This document shows positions 10,721-19,795 of a stretch of DNA of 64,000 nt, in pieces. Source of the stretch: Isoetes taiwanensis (Eukaryota; Streptophyta; Lycopodiopsida; Isoetales; Isoetaceae); NCBI GenBank assembly GCA_021234155.1, contig JAJEKV010000087.1:1845409-1909408 (forward strand), in the 5' to 3' direction. The translations under genes were made by a program, and so were the position numbers. How positions within the stretch are numbered: the stretch's first letter is position 1; each line of letters opens with the position of its first letter. Under the pieces are notes generated by a model. The model did no database searches. It had not been told where the DNA came from and saw only the letters and a list, made by a program, of their open reading frames with translations.

Positions 10721-11632
10721 TCGGTTTGAATACGGGCGTAGAACACATGGAAGCGCACTGCCAAACACATGGAGATTGACCAAGATGAGGTTCTTGGGTC
10801 ACGCGGGGGAGCATCAGGTACACAAGAAGAAGCTTTTAAGCTCTCTCATCCGCAGAATGCTAATGCGATCGGAAACTCTTGCAAAACGAACTTATAGGCG
10901 GAGCAAAGGCAATGGACAAGTGAAGAATGGGAGCCTGATTCACATCTGCAGCAAGATCGTTAAAGGCCATGGGTGTTGTAGTTCCGGAGATCACGGGGGT
11001 TATTCAGAGATGGACACAACACAAGCTATGGAATTGGGTAGAGAGCATGTCAATCGCATGGCCAATGAAATGGGTGTGATACCGATCAAGTATCCAAACA
11101 CAATCGTAATAATTATCTCCTTCAATCAAGAATTATGTTGTATATTACTTCCTTCAATGGAAATTTTTGTTTTCGGGAACTTTGGTTTTTGTCTTTACCC
11201 ATATCTTTTACCATATGTTTAATGCTAAAAATAATCGCGACCACGATCGATCCTCAGAAAGCAATTATATGGTTTTTTAAATACTGAATTTTGTGTGATA
11301 TCCTTGCTCCTCGGTACCTTCTTTTAACACAATGCTCTCATATGGTTTTAATAAAAGGCACATTATTTTGTCTCCTTTCAGTCATTAAACATCGGCGTTA
11401 AGCTTCTTAAGCAGAAGTTTTAACACTCCCTCCTACTACGTTATACTGGCGGTGAACCTTTGCATTAGCAGTAAAAACTATATTTCCGAATAAGACCGAA
11501 GCCTTTGCAGAATTTGTGCAAAAAAACGCCAACTTTTACTCAATTGGTAGTAGTTTTTGCACTATATGGCTACCCGCTAACCTATTTCATGCTAAACGAA
11601 TTCCAAATTTCTCTAATTAATGAATTCATGCT
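10721..11632. other. Right arm of the nested insert
   Basis: After the coiled-coil tail of the gene, a further open frame (10776-11222, plus) is basic at its start and hydrophobic at its end and I do not recognise it. A palindrome related to those in the left arm lies at 11233-11246. The remainder to 11632 is AT-rich without motif. Confidence 0.4.
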
Positions 11633-11636
11633 TTTC

Positions 11637-12560
11637 TTGCAATTCCCGATGCGGAGCTTCGCCTGCTTCACCTTGATCTTGAGCCACACATTGTCGCCAA
11701 CTTCAAACTGCCTGACTGTTCGATGCTTGTCGGCGATGCTCTTTGACGACTCCTTTGCCGCTAGGAGATATCCTCGCACTTCTTCTACGAGCCTGGCGCC
11801 GCGATGTCGCCAAAGATTTGTTGGGAGACTTCCACTTTTGACACCGGATTGTGCCAAGTGTCCGAGTTAGGCATTGGTAGCAGAAGTTGATCATGAACGG
11901 CGACATTTGGGATGATTCCCGCTTGGTGCTATTGTGCACGCGAAACTCCACCAAGTGAATAAATTCCTCCCACATACCTTGCTTGTTCCAGACATAGTTT
12001 CGGAGCATGTCTTCCAAAATTCTATTGACACGCTCTGTTTGCCCATCCGTCTCGTGGATGATAGGCCGTGCTCATGGATAGCTTCGTTCCAATCGTTGTG
12101 AAGAGATCCCGCGGAATGCTTGATGAACTTCGGATCTCTGGCCGGAGATAATTTCCCTTGGCATGCCATGAAGTCTGAAAATCTCTTTGGTGAAGAGTTT
12201 TGCCATGTCCATAGTCGTGTCCGTGGTCCTTCAAGGCACAAAATGGGCCATCTTCGACAACTTGTCGACCCACGACCATCAAGGCATCCTTACCCCTCAT
12301 CGTTTCTTGGCAACTCGTTATAAAATCCATGCCGACGACCTCCCACTTAGCGCTTGGTACAGCTAATGGCTCCAAAGCACACTGAATTAAGTTGTTCTCG
12401 CTTCGTTTTGTCGGGCATAGCCGACACTCCTTGATGTGGCGAGCTATCCGCTTTCTTCATTCCCGGCCAATAGTAGCCGCTACGCACTTTGAAATATGTC
12501 TTCATGAATCCTCGTGGCCAGCTATTGGCTGTTGTGGGTGTCGTGGAGGATCAACTTTCT
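11637..12560 (-). pseudogene. Integrase of retroelement 1
   Basis: In minus-strand order I see an HxTH zinc-finger half (HDTHNS, about 12530-12550), the catalytic core start (WEVVGMDFITS, 12300-12375), a region equivalent to KEIFRLHGMP...D, a STAYHP block, then MEDMLRNYVWNKQ (12017 downwards). The C-terminal part VKQAKLRIGNCKK stops at the insert junction. It catalyses integration of the element DNA in the nucleus. Several frameshifts separate the blocks. Retroelement 2 carries the same domain with better continuity at 27690-28660. Confidence 0.85.
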
Positions 12561-12599
12561 TACTCCGGATGATTCCAAGACGCACAACTTGTTCTTATG

Positions 12600-13265
12600 G
12601 TATAGGAGGTTACCTTCTTTTTAAAGTTTTTGAAGGTTTCCCTCTCCTTGTCCGTTTCGCTTCCTTGGACAAGCTTGCCCATACTTCTTTGAAGTCCTCA
12701 TCCGTTGGCAAGGTTTCTTCTATCTTTTTCCCAAAATCGCGGGAAGAGCGTCGAGATTGCATTGCGGTGCACTACGGTTGTCAGTGGATGCCTTGAAAGC
12801 GCATCCGCTACCACATTAAGCTTCCCGGGTTTGTAGACTATCTCAAAGTCGTACTCCTCAAGAAATTCCATCCACCTTCTCTCGCGCCTCAGTTGAGATG
12901 TGGTTGCGTGAATACGTATTGAGGCTCTGTGATCGGTGTCCAATTGGAATTTCCTCCCTAAGAGGTAATGCCTCCAGATTCTCAATGCCGACAACGCTAG
13001 CGGCTCTTGATCATCGTCGGGTGCGCAGCGTTTGGCGTCATTCATTTTCCTTGAGTAAATGCGCTATTACCTCGCTCTTCTTGCATCAACCTTTGCACAT
13101 GTGGCTATCTTGTTTGCATCCGTTGACACTAACTTATCCTTTTAAGATGCGTCCGGCGGGGTCAAGGCGGGGCGGTTGTCAAGGCTTCCTTCAACAACTC
13201 AAATCCTCGCTTGGGCTTTCTTGAGTCAATGGTGCGCCCAATTTTTTTACTTTCTCCGCCTTTGT
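12600..13265 (-). pseudogene. RNase H domain of retroelement 1
   Basis: The clearest block is in 12698-13045: YLLGRKFQLDTDHRASIR, RRWMEFLEEYDFEIVYKPGK and VVADALSRH, all typical of the gypsy RNase H end. The upstream half is shifted out of frame between 13045 and 13265. It would remove RNA from the RNA-DNA hybrid during reverse transcription. Confidence 0.85.
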
Positions 13266-14230
13266 TAAGTCCGTCGATTGGGGCTGCTATCTTTTTGAGG
13301 TTCTTTACGAACTTCTGTAATACCGCTAGGCCAAGGAAACTTCGACCTCATGGACGTTCTTTGGTGCCGCCATTGGATTACCGCTTCGATCTTGGCGGGT
13401 CTGCCGGAGATTCCTTCGCTGAAATCACATGACCGAGGTATTCCACCTTCTCTCAAGCGCGGTGACGACACCGACAACTTGGCATACAACCGATGCCTCC
13501 TTAACTTCTCGAGCACCTTCGACGTATACCGAGCATGCTCTTGAATGGATTTATCAGTACACCAAAATAATCGCCGCCGAAGAATACTATGACAAAGGTG
13601 TCTAAGTATTCTCTCGAAGATGTCGTTCATGAGTCTCATGAACGTGGTGGGCGTTGGATAGCCCAAATGGCATTACGGTGAATTCATAATGCCCATACCG
13701 GTCCTAAAAGCCGTTTTGTGGATGTCCTCTTCTTTTTTATTCGACCGGTGATAACCCGACCTTTTAGGTCGATCTTTGAGAAGACCTTTGCCCTTTGGAG
13801 CTGATCCATCAAGTCGCCTAATCTGGGAAGTGCGTACTTGTTCTTGATGGTGTGCTTGTTCAACTGTCTGTAATCTATGCACATCCTCAAGCCTCCATCC
13901 TTCTTCTTGACAAAGAGGATGGGTGCCCCAAATGGTGAGACACTAGGCCTGATGAAGCCTAGATTGAGCAATTCTTGTAGCTGCTTCTTCATCTCCGTGA
14001 GTTCATGTGTGGTCATTCTATATGGGGCCTTGCTTGTCGGCTTGGTCCCTGGCTCGAGTGCTATCTCACACTCTACTCCCCTGTAAGGAGGAAGTTTCTC
14101 GATCTTATCTGGAAAGAGATCGTGGAACTCCGTAATCAAGTTGGCGATTGGCTTGGGTAACTTGCCGAGCGCCTTGTCTTCCTTGCTTTCTTCCGACTCT
14201 TGTTCCTCAATCTCAAGTTTGAAGATGTAT
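13265..14230 (-). pseudogene. Reverse transcriptase of retroelement 1
   Basis: In order on the minus strand: [51 protein letters not shown] and VFSKIDLK (14430-13760). A frameshift leads to FRTGMGIMN, then PTTFMRLMNDIFERIL and, out of frame, the region of the YLDD box (reads as HSILRRR). The fingers and palm are thus recognisable, but the active-site YxDD is scrambled by a frameshift near 13590. Confidence 0.9.
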
Positions 14231-14660
14231 GCTACTTCCTCGCTCCTTATAGATTTGAGCAGCTTCTTAACGGACATACATTGCATGATGGGGGTAACTT
14301 CTTTACCTGTGATCTCAATGGCTTTTCCGTCGACCGTTGGAAAGGTCACCTTCCGCTTCCCACAATCGATGATGGCCCCTGCTGGCCCAAGGTACTCCAT
14401 TCCAACAATCAAGTCGTATTTGCCAATGCCCATTACTGCCCTATCCGATATTCATCCCTCGGGCAAGTCAATGTCGAAGTTGATTCTCTTCCCAATTTTG
14501 TATGTTTTATTGTCCGCTTGCCAAGATTACGGGCCTTGGTTTGGACTTTAGGGGTTTCGGGGCCAAGATTTCAACCATCCTTGGGGATGCGGTTATGGCT
14601 ACTTCCCGAGTCTATCAAGACTATGAAGGATTTGGCCTTTGCCTTCCTACCGTGGTGATT
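14230..14660 (-). pseudogene. Aspartic protease of retroelement 1
   Basis: The minus strand reads KSFIVLIDSGSSHNRI at about 14590-14640, with the catalytic D-S-G triad at 14605-14615. After a frameshift it continues with [13 protein letters not shown], matching the second conserved block of Ty3/gypsy retropepsins. It would cut the Gag-Pol polyprotein. It runs directly into the RT linker. Confidence 0.85.
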
Positions 14661-14689
14661 ACCTTATACCGGGTCTCCGCCACTGCTCA

Positions 14690-14832
14690 GTATCTATGGC
14701 GCCAAGATGTGGCACTCACCCTGAATGTAATCGCGTGCCTCCTCGCCGTCCTCGTCTGACGGAGTGTCCCATCCGCCCAACTCTGCTAGCGCTGAGCTCA
14801 TAACAAATGGGCAGTTCGCTGTTCGGTGGCCC
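14690..14832 (-). pseudogene. Gag remnant: half of a zinc knuckle
   Basis: Directly at the truncated LTR the minus strand reads GHRTANCPF followed by MSSALAELGGWDTPSDEDGE. GHxxxxC is the second half of a CCHC zinc knuckle. Everything before it (all other gag, leader and about 1.28 kb of LTR) is missing, so a deletion joins LTR base about 198 to the middle of the knuckle at 14832/14833. Confidence 0.75.
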
Positions 14833-15030
14833 GGTCTACCTTTTGTGGGTTAAAGGTCTAAAGGTGCGCGCATTGCTAAGTGTGCGCACCATTGCAAGTT
14901 GCCCCCTAGGGCGTCCTTGCTTAGGTATGTGTCGGGGCATTACGCCGACGTCGACTAGGCGGGTAATGCTGCGTGACGTCGCAAAGACGGTATAACGCCT
15001 TGAGACCGTATATCGTACTGGAACGTCACA
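14833..15030 (-). repeat. Retroelement 1, truncated 5' LTR
   Basis: These 198 bp match 3224-3411 of the 3' LTR with point changes and small indels, and end in the conserved CGTCACA next to the CACAA target duplication. Confidence 0.9.
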
Positions 15031-15532
15031 CACAATAATCTCAAATCATGGAGGAAGATTCAGATTAGAACCTGATATAAAGAATAGAATATGCCGTCAT
15101 CCAAACTGAGTACATAAATACACAAAGGCAATCCTATTGATTGGTCAACTGAATGCAGGACTTTACGGAAGTTTATCGTCCTAGATTTCTTCCAAAGATG
15201 TACCAATTACATATAACGTATACTACTTATTTCTCTTCCATTTGCACCTCAAAGCAATTCAATCTGTTGCGTACGTAAGCATATATTAAAAAGCACAAGA
15301 CAACGGCGGCTCAAGAATGTTAGGGCTTTTTTCTAGTGTTGTCTACAAGGAATTTTTCCTTTTGCCTTTGTCAACCTTGTGTTGATCTATCTTTGTGCCT
15401 TGACTTTACAAGGAAGCCTTCCTCTTGCCTTTGTCAAGCTTGTGTTGATCTATCTTTGTCCCTTGACTTTACGCAAACATATCATAATATACTCGATAAC
15501 GTGTAGACCAACTATGAAGAAATATACCTGGC
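15031..15532. repeat. Local duplication, copy A, right part
   Basis: It matches 19011-19508. It includes two 66-bp tandem units at about 15344-15475 (CTTTGTCAACCTTGTGTTGA and a close copy). Similarity ends at ATGAAGAAATAT; from there copy A turns into unrelated AT-rich DNA while copy B runs into the GIY-YIG frame. Confidence 0.9.
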
Positions 15533-15682
15533 ATTATTAGTACTTTATTGTAATATATGATTGTTTTTCTTCATGTTGTCATGAATCGTCTTGCATTGCA
15601 TATGCAGTTATTTTATTATATTATTTTCAGATACAGTTTAGGGAAAAACATACTTTGTCTTGGTTACCCATTGGTTGCTATG

Positions 15683-16532
15683 GTGCGCCTTGGACTACCA
15701 CAATAGTCGGATCTGTCGATCTTATGGTCCAAACCGTATGTTGGAGCCTCTGGGCACCTCTCGTTTCGTTTATAGTCATTTATGATTGGGGGCACCTATG
15801 ATTTTGAAATATGAAATACGAGTTCGCCTAAGGTTTTGATGAATATCAAGTCTCTATACGGCTTCGCCTAAGGTTTTAGAATATGAATTACGGGGGCTCG
15901 AACCTCTACCAAAATAACTCAATGTCTTGATAAAATTACTTTGACCAGTATAACTAGTGAGCTAATGTAATTATTTTTTATCTTTAATCTATGTTTTTCT
16001 TATAACAACCCATTCAATTATTTTGAGGATATAGTCTATGGTTTCAAGAATTGTCATTTTACATCCATATTAAATCCCCCTGGAACCCCCTGTATCTTGC
16101 TATATATTTTAAACGAGGTGCACCTTGGACTACTACAATCATTGGATCTGTCGATCCTATGGTCCAGACGTATGTTGGAGCCTCTGGGAACCTCTCGTTT
16201 CGCTTATAGTCATTTATGATTGGGGGCACCTATGATTTTGAAATATGAAATATGAGTTTAAGGTTTTGATGAATATCGAGCCTCTATACGGCTTCGCCTA
16301 AGGTTTTAAAATATGAATTACGGGGGCTCGAACCTCTACCAAAATAACTCAATGTCTTAATAAGACTACTTTGACCAATATAACTAGTGAGCTAACGTAA
16401 TTATTTTTTATCTTTAATCTATGTTTTTTTTATAACAACCCATTCAATTGTTTTGAGGTTATGGTCTATGGTTTCAAGAATTACATCCATATTAAATCCC
16501 CCTGGAACTCCCTGTTATCTTACTACATATTA
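15683..16532 (-). repeat. Two tandem SINE-like repeats with A and B boxes
   Basis: Two units (15683-16110 and 16118-16532) repeat with a 435-bp offset. On the minus strand each has TAGCTCACTAG (A box; 15954-15964 and 16384-16394) and AGGTTCGAGCC (B box; 15895-15905 and 16325-16335) about 59 nt further on. That is the RNA polymerase III promoter layout of a tRNA-derived SINE head. A third, split copy flanks the LINE at 50-54 kb. No protein-coding content is seen. Confidence 0.6.
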
Positions 16533-16654
16533 TGGCTCATGAAGGATCTGAAGTTCAAATTCAATTGAGCCTTTGAACCCTAGAGTTATAGAGGTGACAA
16601 GGAGAATGGTCCAACTTCCTGTTGGGCCAGCTCCATGACAGGTATTACTTACAC

Positions 16655-17530
16655 ATCATTTTCTTTTTTTTGAAGAACGTGTTTTACTTCATATTATACA
16701 CTCAAAATATTACAAAGTACTTCCAGAAGTAAGAAATGTCCCTGAAGCATCAATCACTTTTAGATGATCACTCCATATTGGAATTTTAATAACGATCAAA
16801 GCCAATTGGAGATCCGAAAAGCAATTATACACCTTCTTACAATTTCTTGAAGCACCACCGAGAAGAAATACGCTTTATCATAAAGACCTTTCTTCGCTTC
16901 GCTTCCATACACTCCATATTAGCCAAGACTTTGCCATGTGAAATGCAATCCTTTTAGAAGCAAATTCCACCGATTTGGATAAATACCCAAAAGAAAGTGC
17001 CGACTATCCAAAGATACTCCAAAAAGAGAATGCGCCTGGGACCTAAGACTACTCACCGCACACAAATATAAACAATGCTCCAATGTTTCAATGCACCGCT
17101 CACACATTGGGCAAAGTGGGCTTACTCCCGGCTTAAAGCAATGAACCATCTGATTAACTCTCAATGAGCGATGAATCACCTGCCAAAGTAGAACATTTAC
17201 CTTTGGAGGATTATATTTAGACCAAACAAGGTTCCAGATAGATTGCCATTGAGAAGGCAAAGTCTGTAAGTGCCATTTTCGAGAAGGTGATAAAGTACTT
17301 GAGGAGGTGGGTGTCAGAAAGCATGAACTTACTAGCTTCTTGCCTTCTTTAATACCTTGAACAAAGTTCCAGCATCTCTTGTTACCCACCTTCTTAATTA
17401 GAGGAAGAGCACTTGCTACATAAGCCCATATACTGATATCTTTATCCAACAACCCATATGTCTCCTGAAACCATTGCCAAGGAGCAATGTCAATACCAAA
17501 ATACCACTGTTCAATAGAAATAATACCTGC
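16655..17530 (-). mobile_element. LINE 3' end with RT zinc-binding domain
   Basis: The frame at 16919-17452 (177 codons, minus) reads WNLVWSKYNPPKVNVLLWQV, then PLCPMCERCIETLEHCLYLC. This is the W..P.KV..L.W plus CxxC...H...C pattern of the zf-RVT domain that follows the RT in plant L1-like LINEs. An A-rich tail on the minus strand at about 16660-16672 could be the poly(A) end. The upstream RT is absent, so this is a 5'-truncated copy. It extends into the duplicated block, whose other copy is at 1-393. Confidence 0.75.
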
Positions 17531-17699
17531 TCTCCTCCACCTCGCTTGGCATCATTTTTGTTGCACTAGCATTAACTAACATACAATCATCCCGTATTTC
17601 AAACATTTGTATGTAGTCATTGTGGTCAATATGCTAAGCAATATGATGATTTCATCACGATGAAGACACCAAAGATTGACAACCTTGTACAATAGCTTT

Positions 17700-17789
<90 letters not shown>

Positions 17790-19508
17790 TTTTGGGGAGG
17801 GGAGGGGGAGGGGGGGACGAACATGCTATTCTCAATCACTTAAAGTGAATATAATAAAAGAAAGGGCATTCTGGTCCACTAAGATGATTCCTTTCTCTTC
17901 TATCGTTTTTCTCTCTTACATTTGGACTATTTAGCTTATTCATGTTTAAAAAGGAAATGTTGACATGTATAGTGGTCATTTGGTCATTCTGAAGCAGAAT
18001 CCAAATTCAAATCTACTGTTCATGTCATTGTGGTTACTATTTGATTACTCCATGGCATTCCCAAAAATACATTTACATATATGAAGTTTTCAAGAAGATA
18101 ACAAGAAAGTCCTCACTTGCTTTGTAACATTACCATTCTTTTAATATATTGATGACACAGTTCTTCAAAAAAAAGAAGATAACAAGAAAGCTAAAGCTAA
18201 TCTTTATGTATTCTTTGTGGAACATGCCCTCACTTGATTTCCTTTATTTTTGGTGCAATGCTATTTGTTCATGCGAAACTCTGTGAAACTATTTTCTTCA
18301 TGTATGTTTGTCATCATTCAGTGTGTCTAAATCTGTTCAACAATTTTGTCTACTTTTCGGGTAAGTTTTAATTTGAAATATGCTTATATGCCATTTTGGA
18401 AACGTCTTAAATTTTTCCTAGCCTAAACGTAGATGAGTTTCTCCACTCCTCTCGGTATGGAATCTGGTTGCATTTGTTGATGAAGTAGAAGCTCTACTTT
18501 AATGACTCCTTAAAGGCTAGTTGCAACAAGACACGTATCAAGATAAATGATCTCATCGAAGATGCATGGTTTGTAGAATTGGTGGCAAGCACTTTGCTAA
18601 TTTGTGCAGTTGAACGGGACATTGCTAATTTGTGCAATTGAACGGGACGTTGCTAATTTGTGCAGTTGAACGGGACGTAGCTATGCTTAATATATTTTTA
18701 TGTTTCCTAAGCATATGCACCATTTATTCGTAGCATTTTTCTATGAATATCTCGTTTTCTCTTTTCTAGCACCATAGGCACGTTGTAAACTTGATAGGTA
18801 ATTTGTTATATCTACTTAGAAGGTTCAAAAAATGTTGATTGTTTGCATATTGTTCGAAGTCAAACAACATTGGAAGAGTAGTTTTCATACTTTCTCACCC
18901 ACCTGCTATTTTCAATTATATAAATTTATGGATATAAAAAATATCTCTTTCATTTGATCTACTTTCTTTGTTTTTTATTGTAGGATCTAAATGGGAACCT
19001 TATATATGGGCACAATAATCTCAAATCATGGAGGAAGATTCAGATTAGAACCTGATATAAAGAATAGAATATGCCATCCAAACCGAAAGTACATAAATAC
19101 ACAAAGGAAATCCTATTGATTGGTCAACTGAATGCAGGACTTTACGGAAAGTTTATCGTCCTAGATTTCTTCCAAAGATGTACCAATTACATATAACGTA
19201 TACTACTTATTTCTCTACCATTTGCACCTCAAAGCAATTCAAACATTTATGCGTACGTAAGCATATATTAAAAAGCACAAGACAACGGCGGCGACGGCAA
19301 TGTTAGGGCTTTTTTCTAGTGTTGTCTACAAGGAATTTTTCCTTTTGCCTTTGTCAACCTTGTGTTGATCTATCTTTGTGCCTTGACTTTACAAGGAAGC
19401 CTTCCTCTTGCCTTTGTCAAGCTTGTGTTGATCTATCTTTGTCCCTTGACTTTACGCAAACATATCATAATATACCATAACGTGTAGACCAATTATGAAG
19501 AAATATCT
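17060..19508. repeat. Local duplication, copy B (empty site for element 1)
   Basis: It matches 1-1930 plus 15031-15532 with about one difference per 50-100 bases apart from the microsatellite. The retroelement 1 target is seen uninterrupted at 19006-19020. Apart from the LINE end at its left and the repeats listed, 17530-19490 has no coding motif. Confidence 0.93.
17705..17793. repeat. (TG)n/(T)n microsatellite, copy B
   Basis: About 33 TG units are followed by about 22 T and a G-rich block. It is a continuous run, unlike the interrupted copy A version. Confidence 0.95.
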
Positions 19509-19779
19509 GCATCAAACGAGAGACCTAAGGCAAAGGATTTACCAACACAAAACAAATCCAAATAAGCAAATGGTCCCAGACGATTACAAATACAAACTGT
19601 TAAACGACTACTTTGAGATCGAGATCCTTCATACCACAACTTGCCAGAAGGAAGTACATGCAATAGAAAAGAACCTAATTCAAAAGCACCAACCCATCCA
19701 ACAAGGCTACAACAACCTCAATGCAACTCCTAGCAAGTTCAAGAAATATTGGTTTAAATTGCAAAGGAGAAAAATCTAG
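19489..19779 (+). pseudogene. GIY-YIG endonuclease-like fragment
   Basis: The frame reads YLHQTRDLRQRIYQHKTN, then FEIEILHTTTCQKEVHAIE and GYNNLNATPS. The order (xxGQTxxLxxRxxxH, a hydrophobic strand, a Glu helix, then GYN) fits the GIY-YIG nuclease fold. The first strand with GIY is missing: the fragment starts at the exact point where similarity to copy A ends. GIY-YIG domains are found in Penelope-like elements, homing nucleases and plant transposon-derived genes; which source applies here is unknown. It ends 16 bp before retroelement 2. Confidence 0.6.
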
Positions 19780-19795
19780 TATGCTAAAATAACAT

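Larger units (their letters stand above)
4648..11632 (+). mobile_element. 7-kb nested insert carrying a ParB/methylase-like gene
   Basis: The integrase reading frame of retroelement 1 stops at 11633 and resumes at 4647, with TTTC on both sides (4644-4647 and 11633-11636). Retroelement 2 has a single TTTC and uninterrupted coding sequence at the same codon, so the edges are precise. The insert ends (ACTGAGGACTTCG... and ...GAATTCATGCT) are not clear inverted repeats and not TG...CA, so the transposon class is unknown. It holds one plus-strand split gene and many GC-rich palindromes. A 4-bp duplication would fit several DNA transposon superfamilies, but microhomology is also possible. Confidence 0.75.
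1931..15030 (-). mobile_element. Retroelement 1: Ty3/gypsy chromovirus, defective
   Basis: The element starts TGTGACGTCC and ends AACGTCACA, and is flanked on both sides by CACAA (1926-1930 and 15031-15035). The duplicated locus at 19011-19015 has a single CACAA and no insert, so the borders are exact. Genes read on the minus strand in the order gag remnant, protease, RT, RNase H, integrase, chromodomain, which places the 5' LTR on the right. The 5' LTR and gag are mostly deleted, all domains carry frameshifts, and a 7-kb insert splits the integrase C-terminus. It is a dead copy. Confidence 0.93.

Noticed and set aside
15895-15964. A true tRNA gene on the minus strand
   Set aside because: Only A- and B-box-like segments are present; no acceptor stem pairing or plausible anticodon arm could be built.
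15683-16532. The 435-bp direct repeats read as a small LTR element
   Set aside because: There is no internal region, no TG...CA ends and no primer site; A and B boxes fit a SINE-like repeat better.
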